Shown in pieces: positions 1 through 11,463 of a stretch of 64,000 nucleotides of DNA; position 1 is the stretch's first letter; the number at the start of each line of letters is the position of its first letter. Both the position numbers and the translations under genes were made by a program. This DNA is from Gossypium raimondii (taxonomy: Eukaryota; Streptophyta; Magnoliopsida; Malvales; Malvaceae). The notes beneath the pieces are model-generated. The model had not been told where the DNA came from, made no database searches, and was given only the letters and a program-made list of their open reading frames with translations. The stretch lies in contig NC_068569.1 in the NCBI RefSeq assembly GCF_025698545.1, positions 3,410,001 through 3,474,000 of the forward strand. The letters are read 5' to 3'.

Positions 1-1467
1 ATTTAATAATCGGCGACCCTAACCACGGATCCATGTGTGAGGAATGAATCGGGGTGAAAAGGGTTACGAAATTACCTAATGCTTGTTCTGAGTAGACAAC
101 AACTTCTCAACAATGTTTAGTCTGATCTACAGTCGAACCAAGCCGCAATCTATCGAGATTCCGACCTCTACGTAATCCACCCAGTTGACTACGAACGGAA
201 GAAATCCCCAAAACGGTTTTGAAAGTAATTTTTCTTTGACGGCTGTTAGACCAAAAAAAAAAGAAAAACGGGATTCTTATATCCTATTATTTTAGGGTTT
301 TTAGGAATTAAATAAATATAATAATATTTTAAACCGAAAATTATAATTGCATTAATTATAATATAATTTCGGTAAACCATATATTTATTTGAATTCATAT
401 GCTAACCAATTTCATGTCCTCATTATGCGTACAACAAACTTATACATAATGTGTTGGAAATTTGATTACCGAATTAAAGTAATTCTATAATTAATTTAAT
501 TCAAGTGAAACCCAAAAATAATACCAACTATGGTTTATTCCGTTCATTTCAACTATAGGGTGTGACCCTGTAGGTTCTTGTAACGTTAGCAGTAATACTA
601 GAACGATTCTAATGTTACAAACAATGAGTGGCATCTAGCAATGCATCATTGCTACCTAAGTCACAAGAGATCATGATTCGACATAACCTTTTTTTTTATG
701 ATTAACCTTTTATGCAATAATCCTTAAGTCCTTTATCTCTGGATTGGACACAAGTCATGGAATAGTCACACTTGTATAGTCCATTCCATGTTCCTTGATA
801 CCTTAAGCAGACTACAATATACAAATAAGTATGACATCTCATATCAACTTATTTGAGCATGGCCATGCATTTCTAGTCTCACTTAATCAAGTGGCCCAAG
901 ATATTACTCCCATTATGTAGGAGGGACTTATTCTATATCGACCAACCATATCCCTCTACATCGATTGTGGTATATCCAACATCAGCCTTTATAGAACAAC
1001 CAGTTACGGTGTACGTTTGACTATATCAAAATATACTACTCACGATGTTGGGATTATGATGATCTCAAGTTTGAGGATCATATACATATTAATCACTATA
1101 AGTAATGTCGTGACAATTACATAATAATCCAGGAAACATACTCATAATGGGTCAATCCAATATGTTGTTCTCTAACACACATATTCATGCATCGATTCTG
1201 ACATTCCATATCAATGATAACTCTTTATCATCAATCAACTACATGTTAGCCTTAATGCATTATCGTTTTCCTATCTAACAATAATACTTGACTAAGGATC
1301 TTTTAAGAATAATCATATTATTCTTAGGACATTATTATAAAACAGTTTATTTATACACACGTAAAAGAAACTGAAATAATAATGGTAACGCCTTATATTA
1401 ATAAACATGATAAATCAAGTATGTTATTACAACCATCTCATGATTGATCTTTGGGCATACTCTAACA
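1..1467 (-). mobile_element. Copia-like LTR, cut by the left window edge
   Basis: Read on the minus strand from 1467, this begins TGTTAGAGTATGCCCAAAG, a start I recognise from plant Copia-type LTRs, and it runs without any gene to the window edge. An inner TG at about 453 is a possible other boundary, so the true left end is uncertain. No gag or pol is visible in the window. It appears to sit inside the outermost Gypsy-type LTR that resumes at 1468. Its target duplication cannot be tested because the left flank is missing. Family assignment is from recall of the end sequence. Confidence 0.6.
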
Positions 1468-3046
1468 TTAAATAGGTAAGTTTGAGTAATTGGGTATATA
1501 TAGTGATATACTATATTTAAAACATGATTTTGGATTGTTATGATTGTCTTGTTATGGTTCATTGATGTGTTTAAATGTTGTGTATAGGTTGATACTAAAA
1601 TGGGTGAGAAATGTGGCCTTAAAATGACCTATTTTCATCACACAGGCAGAGACACGGGCGTGTGTCTCAGCCGTGTGTGACACGCGGCCTAGCACTTGGG
1701 CATGTGGTTTGGCCGTGTGTTCCCTGCATCTTTAAAATTGAGAAATAGAATGCCCAGGTAGTTTCACACTGTAATACCCCAAAAATTTTTATATTAAGAT
1801 ATTATCTTTGATATAATAAAATAAGGAAATAAAGCGACAAAAAGGGAAAATTTTGGAGTTATGTCAACATTCAGAAGTAAATTATGACATATTAGTTCAA
1901 GAAAGGATTAAATCGCAAAAGTGAGAAAAGTTTTGTTGCCCAAGAGTAAATACTCAAACTTTGAGGGGTTAAAGTGTAAATATGAAAAAATTGAAGGACT
2001 AGGACCAAATTGAAAAAGATGAAAAATTTTGAGGGATTAAATCAAAATTTTACCAAATTAAGTGATAACTCAATGATGGAATTTTAAAAGATCCTAAAGG
2101 GCAAAATGGTCAATTAGAAGAGAGAGAAATATAGAAGATAATGAAGATGTTGGAGATATTTTAGATTAAATAAATAAATAAATATTAGTTATTAATATTT
2201 TAATTTGATTTTAAATAATATTTTATTATTTTATTATTCTTTTATTTAGTATATATATATGGAAGGAAAGATGAAGAATTATCATCTTCTCCCATGCATT
2301 CCAACGTATGAACAGAAAAGAAAGAAAGAAACTTTCTTTTCTTTACAATTTGGTCATTTCACAAAAAAATTACTATTTTCATCTAGAAATTAAAAGAATT
2401 TTCATATCCATCAAGAGAGAAAGATAACAAGGAGACTATGGGGAGCTAGAATATCAAGTTAGATTCAAGAAATAGAAGCTGGAGGAGAGAGAAAATCAAG
2501 TTAAAGATTGAAATCAATAGAGCAAGGTAAGAACATCAAGATTTTAATATATTTTTAAGTTTGATATTATTGAAAAGTATGGAAATGATGTTAATGTAAA
2601 GTTTTCGTATATATGGTCCTATGTTCTTGATATGTTAGTGAAGAGAAAATAAGAGAAAGTGGTGAGAAATAGTGTAGAGAAAGAAAATAAGAGTGTTATA
2701 AACATGGTAATAAACATCTTGCACTAAAACAGTTTTGGACAACAACAGTAGGTTAACTTTGAAAAATCACCGTAAATTATGGGAATCAAATTAGAGGATT
2801 AAAAAAAATATGAAATTAAAGCTTATTCAGTCTAGTTTCTCATAGAAGAAACGGTGTAAGTAATGGAATTGTAAATCATGAGATATAATAAATTTTGTGA
2901 GACAATGTCAGAATGAATTTGCGTTCCCCTGTTTTGACTTTGGAGAATAATAAAAAATTGAATAAAAATAATTAGAGACTTAAATTTATATGTTTAAAAT
3001 CCTGAATGAGTCTATTTTTAATAGAAACAAACGGGAACATCATCCA

Positions 3047-3698
3047 TGTAACACCCCTAACCCGTAAACATCGCCGGATTTGGGTTACGAGGTATTAACG
3101 AACCAAAACTTAAATTCAAATACTCATAGTTATATGCATGTTCAACCTACTGAAACAAACTAATCTAAAATAAATATAATTAATAAAAAATGTAATATCA
3201 ATTTATTTCGAGTCATTTCATATCATGTATCAAACATATATGTAACCATATAATTAATAATTAAAAGTTTATCCAGAATATTTCAAGCACCACTATCGGT
3301 CATATCACATTTCGCCTATTCGACTAATAAATTTATTATAAACACAACAAAGACCAATTATGTATATAAAATTCCCATTTAAAATTTACTCATTTTACAT
3401 GTAATCATTATGTTTTAATATATGTACCTATACCAACCTTATAATTACCAACATTTATAATCATTGGGCGAACATTCCATAAGCATTTATATGATTTCAT
3501 AGTATATCCATATTAATATTCAATTACACAAAACTGTTAATCAAGCTGTATATAACTTCTTGTTCATCAAACAAATAAAGTTACTATTCATATGGTCAAT
3601 TTTTTTCAACTTTAGCGAATATAAATTTATTTTATTTTACTAATGTCACATTTAACAATATTCAACATTTTCATACCAAACACACCAACACCAAATCC

Positions 3699-3734
<36 letters not shown>

Positions 3735-5894
3735 GTATTATTTATTCCCCATTTGATCAAAGATCATTTGTAAGGCCAATTCTATAAACAAGATTCATTA
3801 TGCAAATAACCAATTTCAACTATCCTATAATCACAGTAACTCAATATACAACTTTCACATAGTAAATGTTAATCCAAATTTCAATCTCAATTACCAAATA
3901 TAAAAACATTAAATTAGCATCTCAACCATTTACGAAACTTAGCCATATCATCAACCATAATATTTAATCAAAACATGAAACCATTCATAACAAAATAAAC
4001 AAGCCATTTTCGTATAGCTTATTATATATATACACACTTTATTCAATATATATATATATATTCAAAAGATAGTATAGCCTATACATGCCATAGATTTTAT
4101 ATTTAACTTTTATAAATACCGATGAACAGACGATAGTGTGATTGACTTTGCTGACGATTCCAGAGTCCGTAACTAGCTTTCAAAATCTATAAACTGAAGA
4201 AAACACACATACACCATAAGCTATCATAGCTTAGTAAGTCATAATCAAATAGACAATTCAATAATGTTAATAATTCAATAACAAAACCGAAAAATGCAAT
4301 CATATTCATATATATATAAATGCATATAATTCACAATTATAATATCACCTAAATTTACCATTTGGCAGAATATAGGCCTTCATGTACTAGTATACTTTCA
4401 TTTACCTCATATACCATTTTTTTTATTCACAATCGAAGAAACCAACTTACCTTGTTATCATGCATTATTCAACCATTTCCTACTTGATCTATCATGTACT
4501 AAATAATTGTTCTAGACCATAATAAAGTTGCACAATTTGTGCTCTTATTCATCTAACCAAATTGCTCCCGGTATCGCACACTTAGTGCCCGTTATTCAAT
4601 ATCTCCATTTTAATTTCGCACACTTAGTGCCCTTTTATTCAACCTCATCATTTTAGTTCCGCACACTTAGTGCCGTTTATATAACTATAGGTATCCCATA
4701 CTCGCACACTTAGTGCTAATTATTAATAAATCACATTCACATCTATTTCTACTTTCCGACAATAATACATTCAACTATAAATACATATTTTTGCATACTT
4801 TCATTTCAGCATAGATAATTAGTATTTATTCAGGAATTATGACAACTATTTGATTATAAACTTACCTCGGATAGCGATAAACCGGAACGAATCGATTAAT
4901 CGACGACTTTATTTTTCCCCCGATCCAAGTCTGATTTCTTTAATTCTTGATCTAAACACATTCAAATTTAACTCATTCAAACATAATTTCATTTAATTTC
5001 ATTCAAAAACACATAAATGGCTGATTTACCATTTTGCCCTAAATATTTAACATTTTTACAATTCAGTCCAAATTGCACAAAACACAAAATATTTCAAATT
5101 AATCACAATGTAGTTTGGCCGAATATTCCCTAGCCCTATATAGATCCTTGCATGTCATTTATTTCACATTTTAGTCCCTCAATTTAATATTTCTTACAAT
5201 TTGACTCAAAATAATCAAATTCATCAAAAATTCAAAAACAAACATTATAATCTATCACATATATTTTATTTTCTACTATCAACCAACAAAAATCACAAAC
5301 TATCATCAATGGTATTTCACAAAATCATCATAAATTCCAAAAATTAAAGCATGGGTTTTGAAGAACACGAAGCAACGATATCAAAAACATAAATATCATC
5401 AAAAACCAAACAAAGAACATACCCGAAATTGATCTTCAAGTTGCCGAACCCTCAAACTAAGAAAATAGCTTATTTTCTTTCATGCATTCGGCCATCAAGA
5501 CAAACATAATGACCATTTTATGTTTTTATTTTATTTTATTTCATATTAATTAACTTTTTCCCATTTTACCCTTAATGAAACCATTAAAATTTATTTATTT
5601 AACATGCCCACTACCGTCCATCATTTCAATAATGGTTAAATTGCAACATAAAGCCTCCTTAATAAAAGAACAACCACTATTCAGCCCTTTTAAAACTAAC
5701 CACTAAATTTTTATTTTACGCGATTAAATCCTTTCATTTAATCGGACACTTAAACGATAAAATTAAAACATGAAAATTTCACACAAGCAAATTCACGCAT
5801 AATAGACACAGAAAATAATATTAAAATATTTTTCTAATTCAGATTTGTGGTCCCGAAACCACTGTCCGACTAAGATTTAGACCGGGCTGTTACA
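3047..5894 (-). mobile_element. Inner Gypsy-type LTR unit, minus orientation, target duplication ATCCA
   Basis: The plus strand reads TGTAACACCCCTAACCC at 3047 and GACCGGGCTGTTACA at 5894. ATCCA stands on both sides (3042-3046 and 5895-5899), a perfect 5-bp target duplication. Read on the minus strand it ends TTACGGGTTAGGGGTGTTACA without its first base being certain, like the closing ends of the middle and outer units, so it belongs to a related family inserted the other way round. It is 2848 bp long with no coding frame, best read as a solo LTR. It is the youngest layer of the nest. Confidence 0.8.
4545..4716. repeat. Four spaced copies of CGCACACTTAGTGC inside the inner LTR
   Basis: The motif CGCACACTTAGTGC, itself partly palindromic (GCAC...GTGC), appears four times at roughly 45-60 bp spacing, separated by AT-rich filler. 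It belongs to the LTR and not to a gene. Confidence 0.8.
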
Positions 5895-6946
5895 ATCCAA
5901 ATTCTGTACAAAGAGATAATTAAGTTTTAGTAAAGAAGGGTTGGAACTGTCAGACAGCAAAATAGAGGTGACTTTAAAGAATAAACTGTACTTATTGGCT
6001 AAACCAAAAATTCTGAAAATTTTATGGTAAGAATATATGTGAGTCTAGTTTCAGGGAAAATTAGCAGATCCTAATTTAGAGTTCTGTAGATCAAGATAAA
6101 AATAATTTAGTGACTATGACTCAAATGGACAGCTTTGAATAAATTTACAAGTAAATAGTGAAATCATAGATAATGTTACTTATAAGCATGTTATATAAAT
6201 TAAGGATGTGGAATGGAGAGGAGGAGGAGGGAAAGAATATATATGAATGAATATTCAGCTAGCATGGATAATTTGCACGTTTTAGGCTCAAAGACTAAAT
6301 TGAATAAAAGTAAAACTTTATGGGTAGTTTTGTAAAAATGTAAAAATGACCAAATTGCATGAAATGGATTGTTTATTTATTTAAATTACAAAATTTAATG
6401 AAATTAGAACAAGATCGGTGAAAACATGTTTTAGGGATTAAATTGAAAAGTGTTAAAATTATGAAAAATTTTGATGTTTTATAGAATTCATGGGCTGTTA
6501 TCAATATGTATGGGAATAATTAGGTTTAAAACAAGGATTAAAATTACACGAATTTATTTTTCTGAGCCTAAGGATTAAAATCGTCATTAATTAAAAGCTT
6601 AGGGACAAAATGATAATCTTGCCTAGAGCATTAATTGAATGTATCAGAATATGAAATGAATGAAAATGATGATTAAATTTATTTATAAAGATCTGAATGA
6701 CTCAAATACAAGACTTGAACGTGGAAAAGGAAAAAACATCGGATTAGTGAAATTGTAAACACGAACAAGTAACGAGGTAAGTTTGTGTAACCTGAATTAT
6801 ATTCTTAAATGCTTGAAATGTATGTTATTGATGTGAATATGATTTAAATGTTCATTGAAACATTGATATAATTGATAAAAAGAGGAAGAAATCCCGGTTG
6901 AATGAAAGGAAAATTCGATGGATCTTTGAAAAGGAATTGACGGTAA

Positions 6947-7346
6947 AAAGGATCTAGCCCGGACGGGTGATCCTATCCTGATATAGCCCTCCCGAAGAAT
7001 ATATGTGAAAAGAATCTAGCCCAGACGGGTGATCTTGATATAGCCCTCCCGAAGAATATGTGGAAAATGGATTTAGCCCGGACGGATAATCCGAATTAGG
7101 GTCTGAATTTAGCCTGGACTGGTAATTCAGATCCAAGCTCATTAGAGTAATTGTCATTGCAGGGGATTTAGCCTGGACTGGTAATCCCGACAATACCCTA
7201 TGAGTTTATATTACAGGGGATTTAGCCTGGACTGGTAATCCCGCTGTAAGAAATAAGGTACGCAGGAGTGTGCTCTCTTGCAGGGGATTTAGCCTGGACT
7301 GGTAATCCCGTTGTAAGAAATGAGGTTCGCGGGAGTGTGCTCTCTG
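6947..7346 (+). repeat. Degenerate tandem array inside the middle LTR
   Basis: A core like GGATTTAGCCTGGACTGGTA followed by ATCC occurs about seven times, with the variant TCTAGCCCGGACGGGTGATC in the first copies. Several copies are bracketed by matching GGGATT/AATCCC, so each can fold as a short imperfect hairpin. The last two copies share a longer unit that includes GGAGTGTGCTCTCT. No protein is supported here. Confidence 0.8.
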
Positions 7347-8281
7347 AATTGGAAAATGTGCGCACATGAATATGAATTGACGGACCCAAATTTGTACACT
7401 AAAGTGTACCCCTGAAAATCCATCGAAATTTCGAGAAATTCAACGGGATAAAAATAGAAAATGATAAGTACTTAAAATCATGAAATTGAACTTGAGATAC
7501 ATAGAAATGATAATTATTTAATATACTGAAATATGACATGAAAAATACATGTATGTGAAACTTGTGTGATAATTATGCATATTCAAGATTATGAACTGCT
7601 ACTGGAATAAATATACATCGAACTTATAAAAATTATGGTACATGAAATATTGTCATAATGAATTGAATGATTTATATTTAAGAAGAAACAACAAGAAAAT
7701 GATATGTATCATGACATGTAAATATGAGACTATCTTTAATACGTTGATACAAGGAAAATTATGTGTATTAAGACGAGTAATAAATTTAAGTAAGACATGG
7801 CGAGAAAATAAGTTTGTCAATATTAAAGTACGCTGACCAATGTTGTTGCTTGAAGTTTTGGCAAGAGCCAAATTACTGTTGAATGGTAATATGTTTAATT
7901 ATAAGGTGCATTGGAATGGTAAGTGCTTAGATGAAAATATAATTGAGCTTATGAAAGAGTGGAAAGGTTTTAGTTATGCAATTTCTTATGAAAAGATTTG
8001 TTATGTGATACGCCCGTATGAATCCTGCACCTAATTCGGAAATAAAAAAAATTCTAAAATCTATATATATTTAGGATTTTGCAAAAAATTCCCTATGATT
8101 TCGATTTAATTCCAGTAGGTTTCTAATGAATGTTTTGGGCTTCGAGGGCCCAATAGAGGGACGTTATGATTATTTTCAGAATATGAATAATAAATGACTC
8201 AGAATTATTGAAAATGTTCAGTAAACTCCGGTAATGCCTCGTGCCTTATTCCGACAATGGATACGGGTAGAGGGTGTTACA

Positions 8282-8520
8282 CACACGGCCTAGCACACGG
8301 GCGTGTGGCTTGGCCGTGTGACCCCTGCACCTTAATTTTACAAGTCAATATGCTCACACGGTTTAATACACGGGCGTGTGGCTTGGTCGTGTGACCCAAG
8401 TAAGGGAGTTACACGGGCATGGACACGGCCTGGGACACGGCCGTGTGCCCCTTTTTCGAATGCCCACACGGCCTGAGACACGGGCGTGTCTCTTGACCGT
8501 GTGAGCCATACAGCCTGGCC
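8282..8520. repeat. CACACGG / CCGTGTG palindromic array in the outer LTR
   Basis: Repeated units such as CACACGGGCGTGTGGCTTGG and GCCGTGTGACCC run through this GC-richer block, with related units at 1645-1715 on the other side of the nested insertion. The units are self-complementary (CACACGG against CCGTGTG). It is part of the outermost LTR. Confidence 0.75.
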
Positions 8521-8777
8521 ACACAGGGGTGTGTTCCCCTACACCTAAGAAAAATTTTGAAGTTTTGCAAAAAAATTCTCTGAGGTTCTAGTTTAGTTCC
8601 GATTCATTTGTAATGTGTATTTTGGGCCGAAGGGCTCATATAAGAGACAATATGAGTGATTATGATTAGTTTATAATATGTATGTTAAATGGTATGAAAT
8701 GTTTGTTTTTTATCTGAAAAGTCCGATAATGCTCCGTAACCTTATTCTGACGACGAATTAGGGTTAGGGGTGTTACA

Positions 8778-9405
8778 TTTCCCTACTAAAAGTTTTGTTT
8801 GGATTTGCCCCTACATGTACATATGCCATGAACGGGTTTCTTTGATTTTTTTGGCCCGTCATTTGTTGTGCTTTATATTGATTTGACTTTATATTGTAGT
8901 TGACCATACATCAAATTGTACTTGAATTGTACTTGTTAGTATGTTGTATTTATAATAATAAAATTTTTAGAAAGAAAGAAAAAACATATATATGTATCAT
9001 TTCATGCTTTTATTTATTTATTTATAATAGTTCTTTTCATTTTATTTTTATATTATATTATATTATGATATTTTTTATGTTTCGATTTTATATTGCATGT
9101 CCATATTTAATTTTATATAATTTATCATAATTATATGAGATTAGTTTTAAATTTATTTACTTAAAATATTAAAATAATAATTATTTGATAGACTTTTTTA
9201 AAATATTTATTTGATACACTTAAAATTAAAATGTTTTTACAACTTAAATTATTTGAATCTATACAAGTGGAAAAAATCTATTTATATTATTTGGCTTATA
9301 ACTATAGGTGTTTTCATTCGTTTCTGATTTAAATTTAGTTCTGTTCGTGTCGAGGATATTTAAATAAAATTTTCCCAACAATAAATATTTCAAATTTTAA
9401 ACTTA
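8778..9405. other. AT-rich intergenic DNA, no gene seen
   Basis: Frames here are short and simple-sequence-like. I see no gene, RNA or clear repeat end between the LTR nest and the MITE. Confidence 0.6.
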
Positions 9406-10012
9406 GGGTTCTGTTTGATTGCCGTAAAATATTTTCCGTAAAATGATTTCGGAAAATGTTTTACTTTTCGTAAAATGATTTCTTGGAAAATATTTTCGGT
9501 GTTTGATTGAATCATGTAAAATATTTTCTGCTTGCTTGATGATTTTTGAAAATATTTTTCGGAAAAGTTGTTTTTACATATATTAATATATATTAATAAA
9601 TTTTTATATTTTAAATTATTTTTACATATATTGCAATGATTTATTTATAATAATACTCAATTATTAAGCTACAATATTAATCGTTATAAATTGAAAAAAT
9701 TAATATCAAATAAATTATTTGTAATTGTGTTAAAAAACAAGTATTGAATAATTAAAAAACAAGTTCTTGGAAAATCGATAAATGAAGCGCTTTTCTACGG
9801 AAATGAAGGAAGGAATGAAGGAGGTGATAGAGAGGAGAGCACGGAAAATGTCTTACGGAAATTGAAAGGGTAATACATTTTCCCTAAAATGTAACCCATT
9901 TTCCCTTGTTTTGGAGTTCATTTTCCAAATGGAAAATGTTTTCAGCCAATCAAACGCTGGAAAAGTTGAAAATGATTTTCCGAAAAATCAATTCTGTCAA
10001 TCAAACAGACCT
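9406..10012. mobile_element. hAT-like MITE rich in TTTTCCGTAAAA motifs
   Basis: The left end reads GGGTTCTGTTTGATTG and the right end reads CAATCAAACAGACC, its near-perfect inverted complement. The interior is built from alternating GGAAAATATTTTCC-like palindromes and a second internal TTTGATTGAATCA. The layout is typical of non-autonomous hAT-type elements common in dicots. The about 607-bp body has no transposase. I could not find a clean 8-bp target duplication; only a shared TTAG lies at the ends. Confidence 0.7.
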
Positions 10013-10789
10013 TTAGTTAAATCTAATTATATTAATTTTTGATTAGACAGACCAATTGAGGAGACTCAATTTATGGATTTATTTATTTGATAAAAGTCTA
10101 TTTGTTTAAAATAATTCAACATAAGAAAGGAAAGAAAAAAGTCAACTTCTAAAACCCACCCAATTTGCTTTAGAATCTAATGGTCACAAAGAAAGTCTAC
10201 GATATATACGGTAAAGATCGATTTGATAAAATTTATATAAGATTAAGCTAATAGCACATACTGACATACACAAACCCAGCCATTTGTCCACTAGTGCATG
10301 CTTGGCAGAATATGATTAACTATGATTACGCTGTCTTAACTCTTTAAAGGGTAGGATTAAACCTTTTTAATAGCTATAATTATTATTTGTTTTTTTCTCT
10401 CCAAGTCTTGACCAACATTTTGATGCATCTTTCCATAATTTTGTCTTAAACTTAATTTTTATAATAATTAGTTATTTAGTATGTCAAAGTTTTAATAATG
10501 TTTTAAAATAATATATCACAATATAATTATATAGATAGATGTGTCATACTGTCATGGTCATTTTTTTTAAAAATATTTTATTTAATTAATTCCATTGGCC
10601 TTGTATCCAGCTGTTTTTTCCTTCTTCTCTGTAAAGTGCATATATTTGTTAAAGTATCAACCGCCCTTCCCTTATGTTTATTTGTAGGGACCAATAGTCG
10701 ACCTTTAATTTCACAAATAAACATAGGCTTTTATAACCCTCAGGGCCACACAGTTGGGTTTTTATGAGATTTTCATATGAAATAATATA

Positions 10790-10930
10790 AGTTTTTAACT
10801 TGGGTAGTATTGATATTATTGACAGTATAGGAAGATATGAATTTGAGTATACCGAAGCGTATTATCTTCTTATTTAAGGGTTTAGGAGAAATTATATGTA
10901 GTTCTAGACATTTTATCAAAAAAATAAAAA
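10790..10930 (+). mobile_element. SINE-like repeat, copy A (degenerate)
   Basis: The segment shares an ordered set of motifs with copies at 58487-58640 and 63727-63880: ATTGATATTATTGACAGTA, a GAATTTGAGTATACCGAAGC block, TATTATCTTCTTATTTAAGG, GTTCTAGAC, then an A-rich tail. In the least decayed copy the head looks tRNA-derived. This copy has lost a recognisable box A. Confidence 0.5.
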
Positions 10931-11463
10931 TAAAACAATCATGATATTATACTCATTTAAAAAAATATAACCCAAAAATAATAACTTATAAATCACGTAA
11001 TATGCAAATCTATAGTTAATAATATGAAATTTTGATCATAAATAATGGGTTTTACTACTAGTATTTTTAGACACTTTTAATATCATTGTTATATTATGTC
11101 AAAAAGAATAATAATTATATTTATAATAATATAAAAATTGATAATTGCATTGATGATGAATCGTTGCAAAAAGAAACGAAAAAGTACACCTCATATGGCT
11201 TTTTAAGTGAATCTTGGGGTAGCCAATAATAATACTCAACAATATATTTATTTAGAAAGAAACAGTAAATTTATTAATGGAATTGGAGTGTGGCTTCAGG
11301 TCATTGGGAACCACTTCTTATGTTATAATACTAATAATTATTAATTTGGTATCTCGCTAACATGCGCGTTACGGAGTCCTTAAATACATGATTGAGGAAA
11401 CTATTTCACAAAGTCCATTGGAAATTAATTAATTTTTTTTGTGTGTGTGTTAATTGAGTTGAG
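10931..11463. other. AT-rich upstream region of the PP2C gene
   Basis: No coding frame is seen. The proximal part should hold the PP2C promoter and leader, including a T- and GT-rich run at about 11435-11455, but I cannot fix a transcription start. Confidence 0.4.

Larger units (their letters stand above)
1770..8281 (+). mobile_element. Middle Gypsy-type LTR unit (solo-LTR-like), target duplication CACAC
   Basis: It begins TGTAATACCCC at 1770 and ends GAGGGTGTTACA at 8281. The flanks are CACAC at 1765-1769 and CACAC at 8282-8286, a perfect 5-bp target duplication. Without the element nested at 3047-5894 it is about 3.66 kb. No second LTR, primer-binding site or pol frame is visible, so a solo LTR is the simplest reading. 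It contains an array of short repeats at about 6950-7350. The length would suit a long-LTR Tekay/Del-like lineage, but that lineage call is inference. Confidence 0.75.
1468..8777 (+). mobile_element. Outermost Gypsy-type LTR, split by a nested insertion
   Basis: The visible parts are 1468-1769 and 8282-8777. The right end reads GGGTTAGGGGTGTTACA at 8777, the same closing motif as the two LTR units nested in it. Both parts carry CACACGG/CCGTGTG palindromes, and the two halves read on into each other across the insertion. The left end lies beyond the Copia-like LTR and outside the window. No coding domain is seen, so it is a fossil LTR and probably a solo LTR. Confidence 0.6.

Noticed and set aside
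6954-7193. 79-codon minus-strand frame rich in SGL and YSSGG repeats
   Set aside because: It is the translation of the short tandem array in the LTR, and the repeat explains its periodic look.
7642-8034. Two 64-codon plus-strand frames in the right part of the middle LTR
   Set aside because: They lie within LTR sequence, have AT-driven composition, and match no retroelement protein or other family I know.
8282-8520. CRISPR-like array of palindromic repeats
   Set aside because: The genome is plant nuclear DNA, the units vary and overlap, there are no unique spacers of even length, and they sit inside an LTR.
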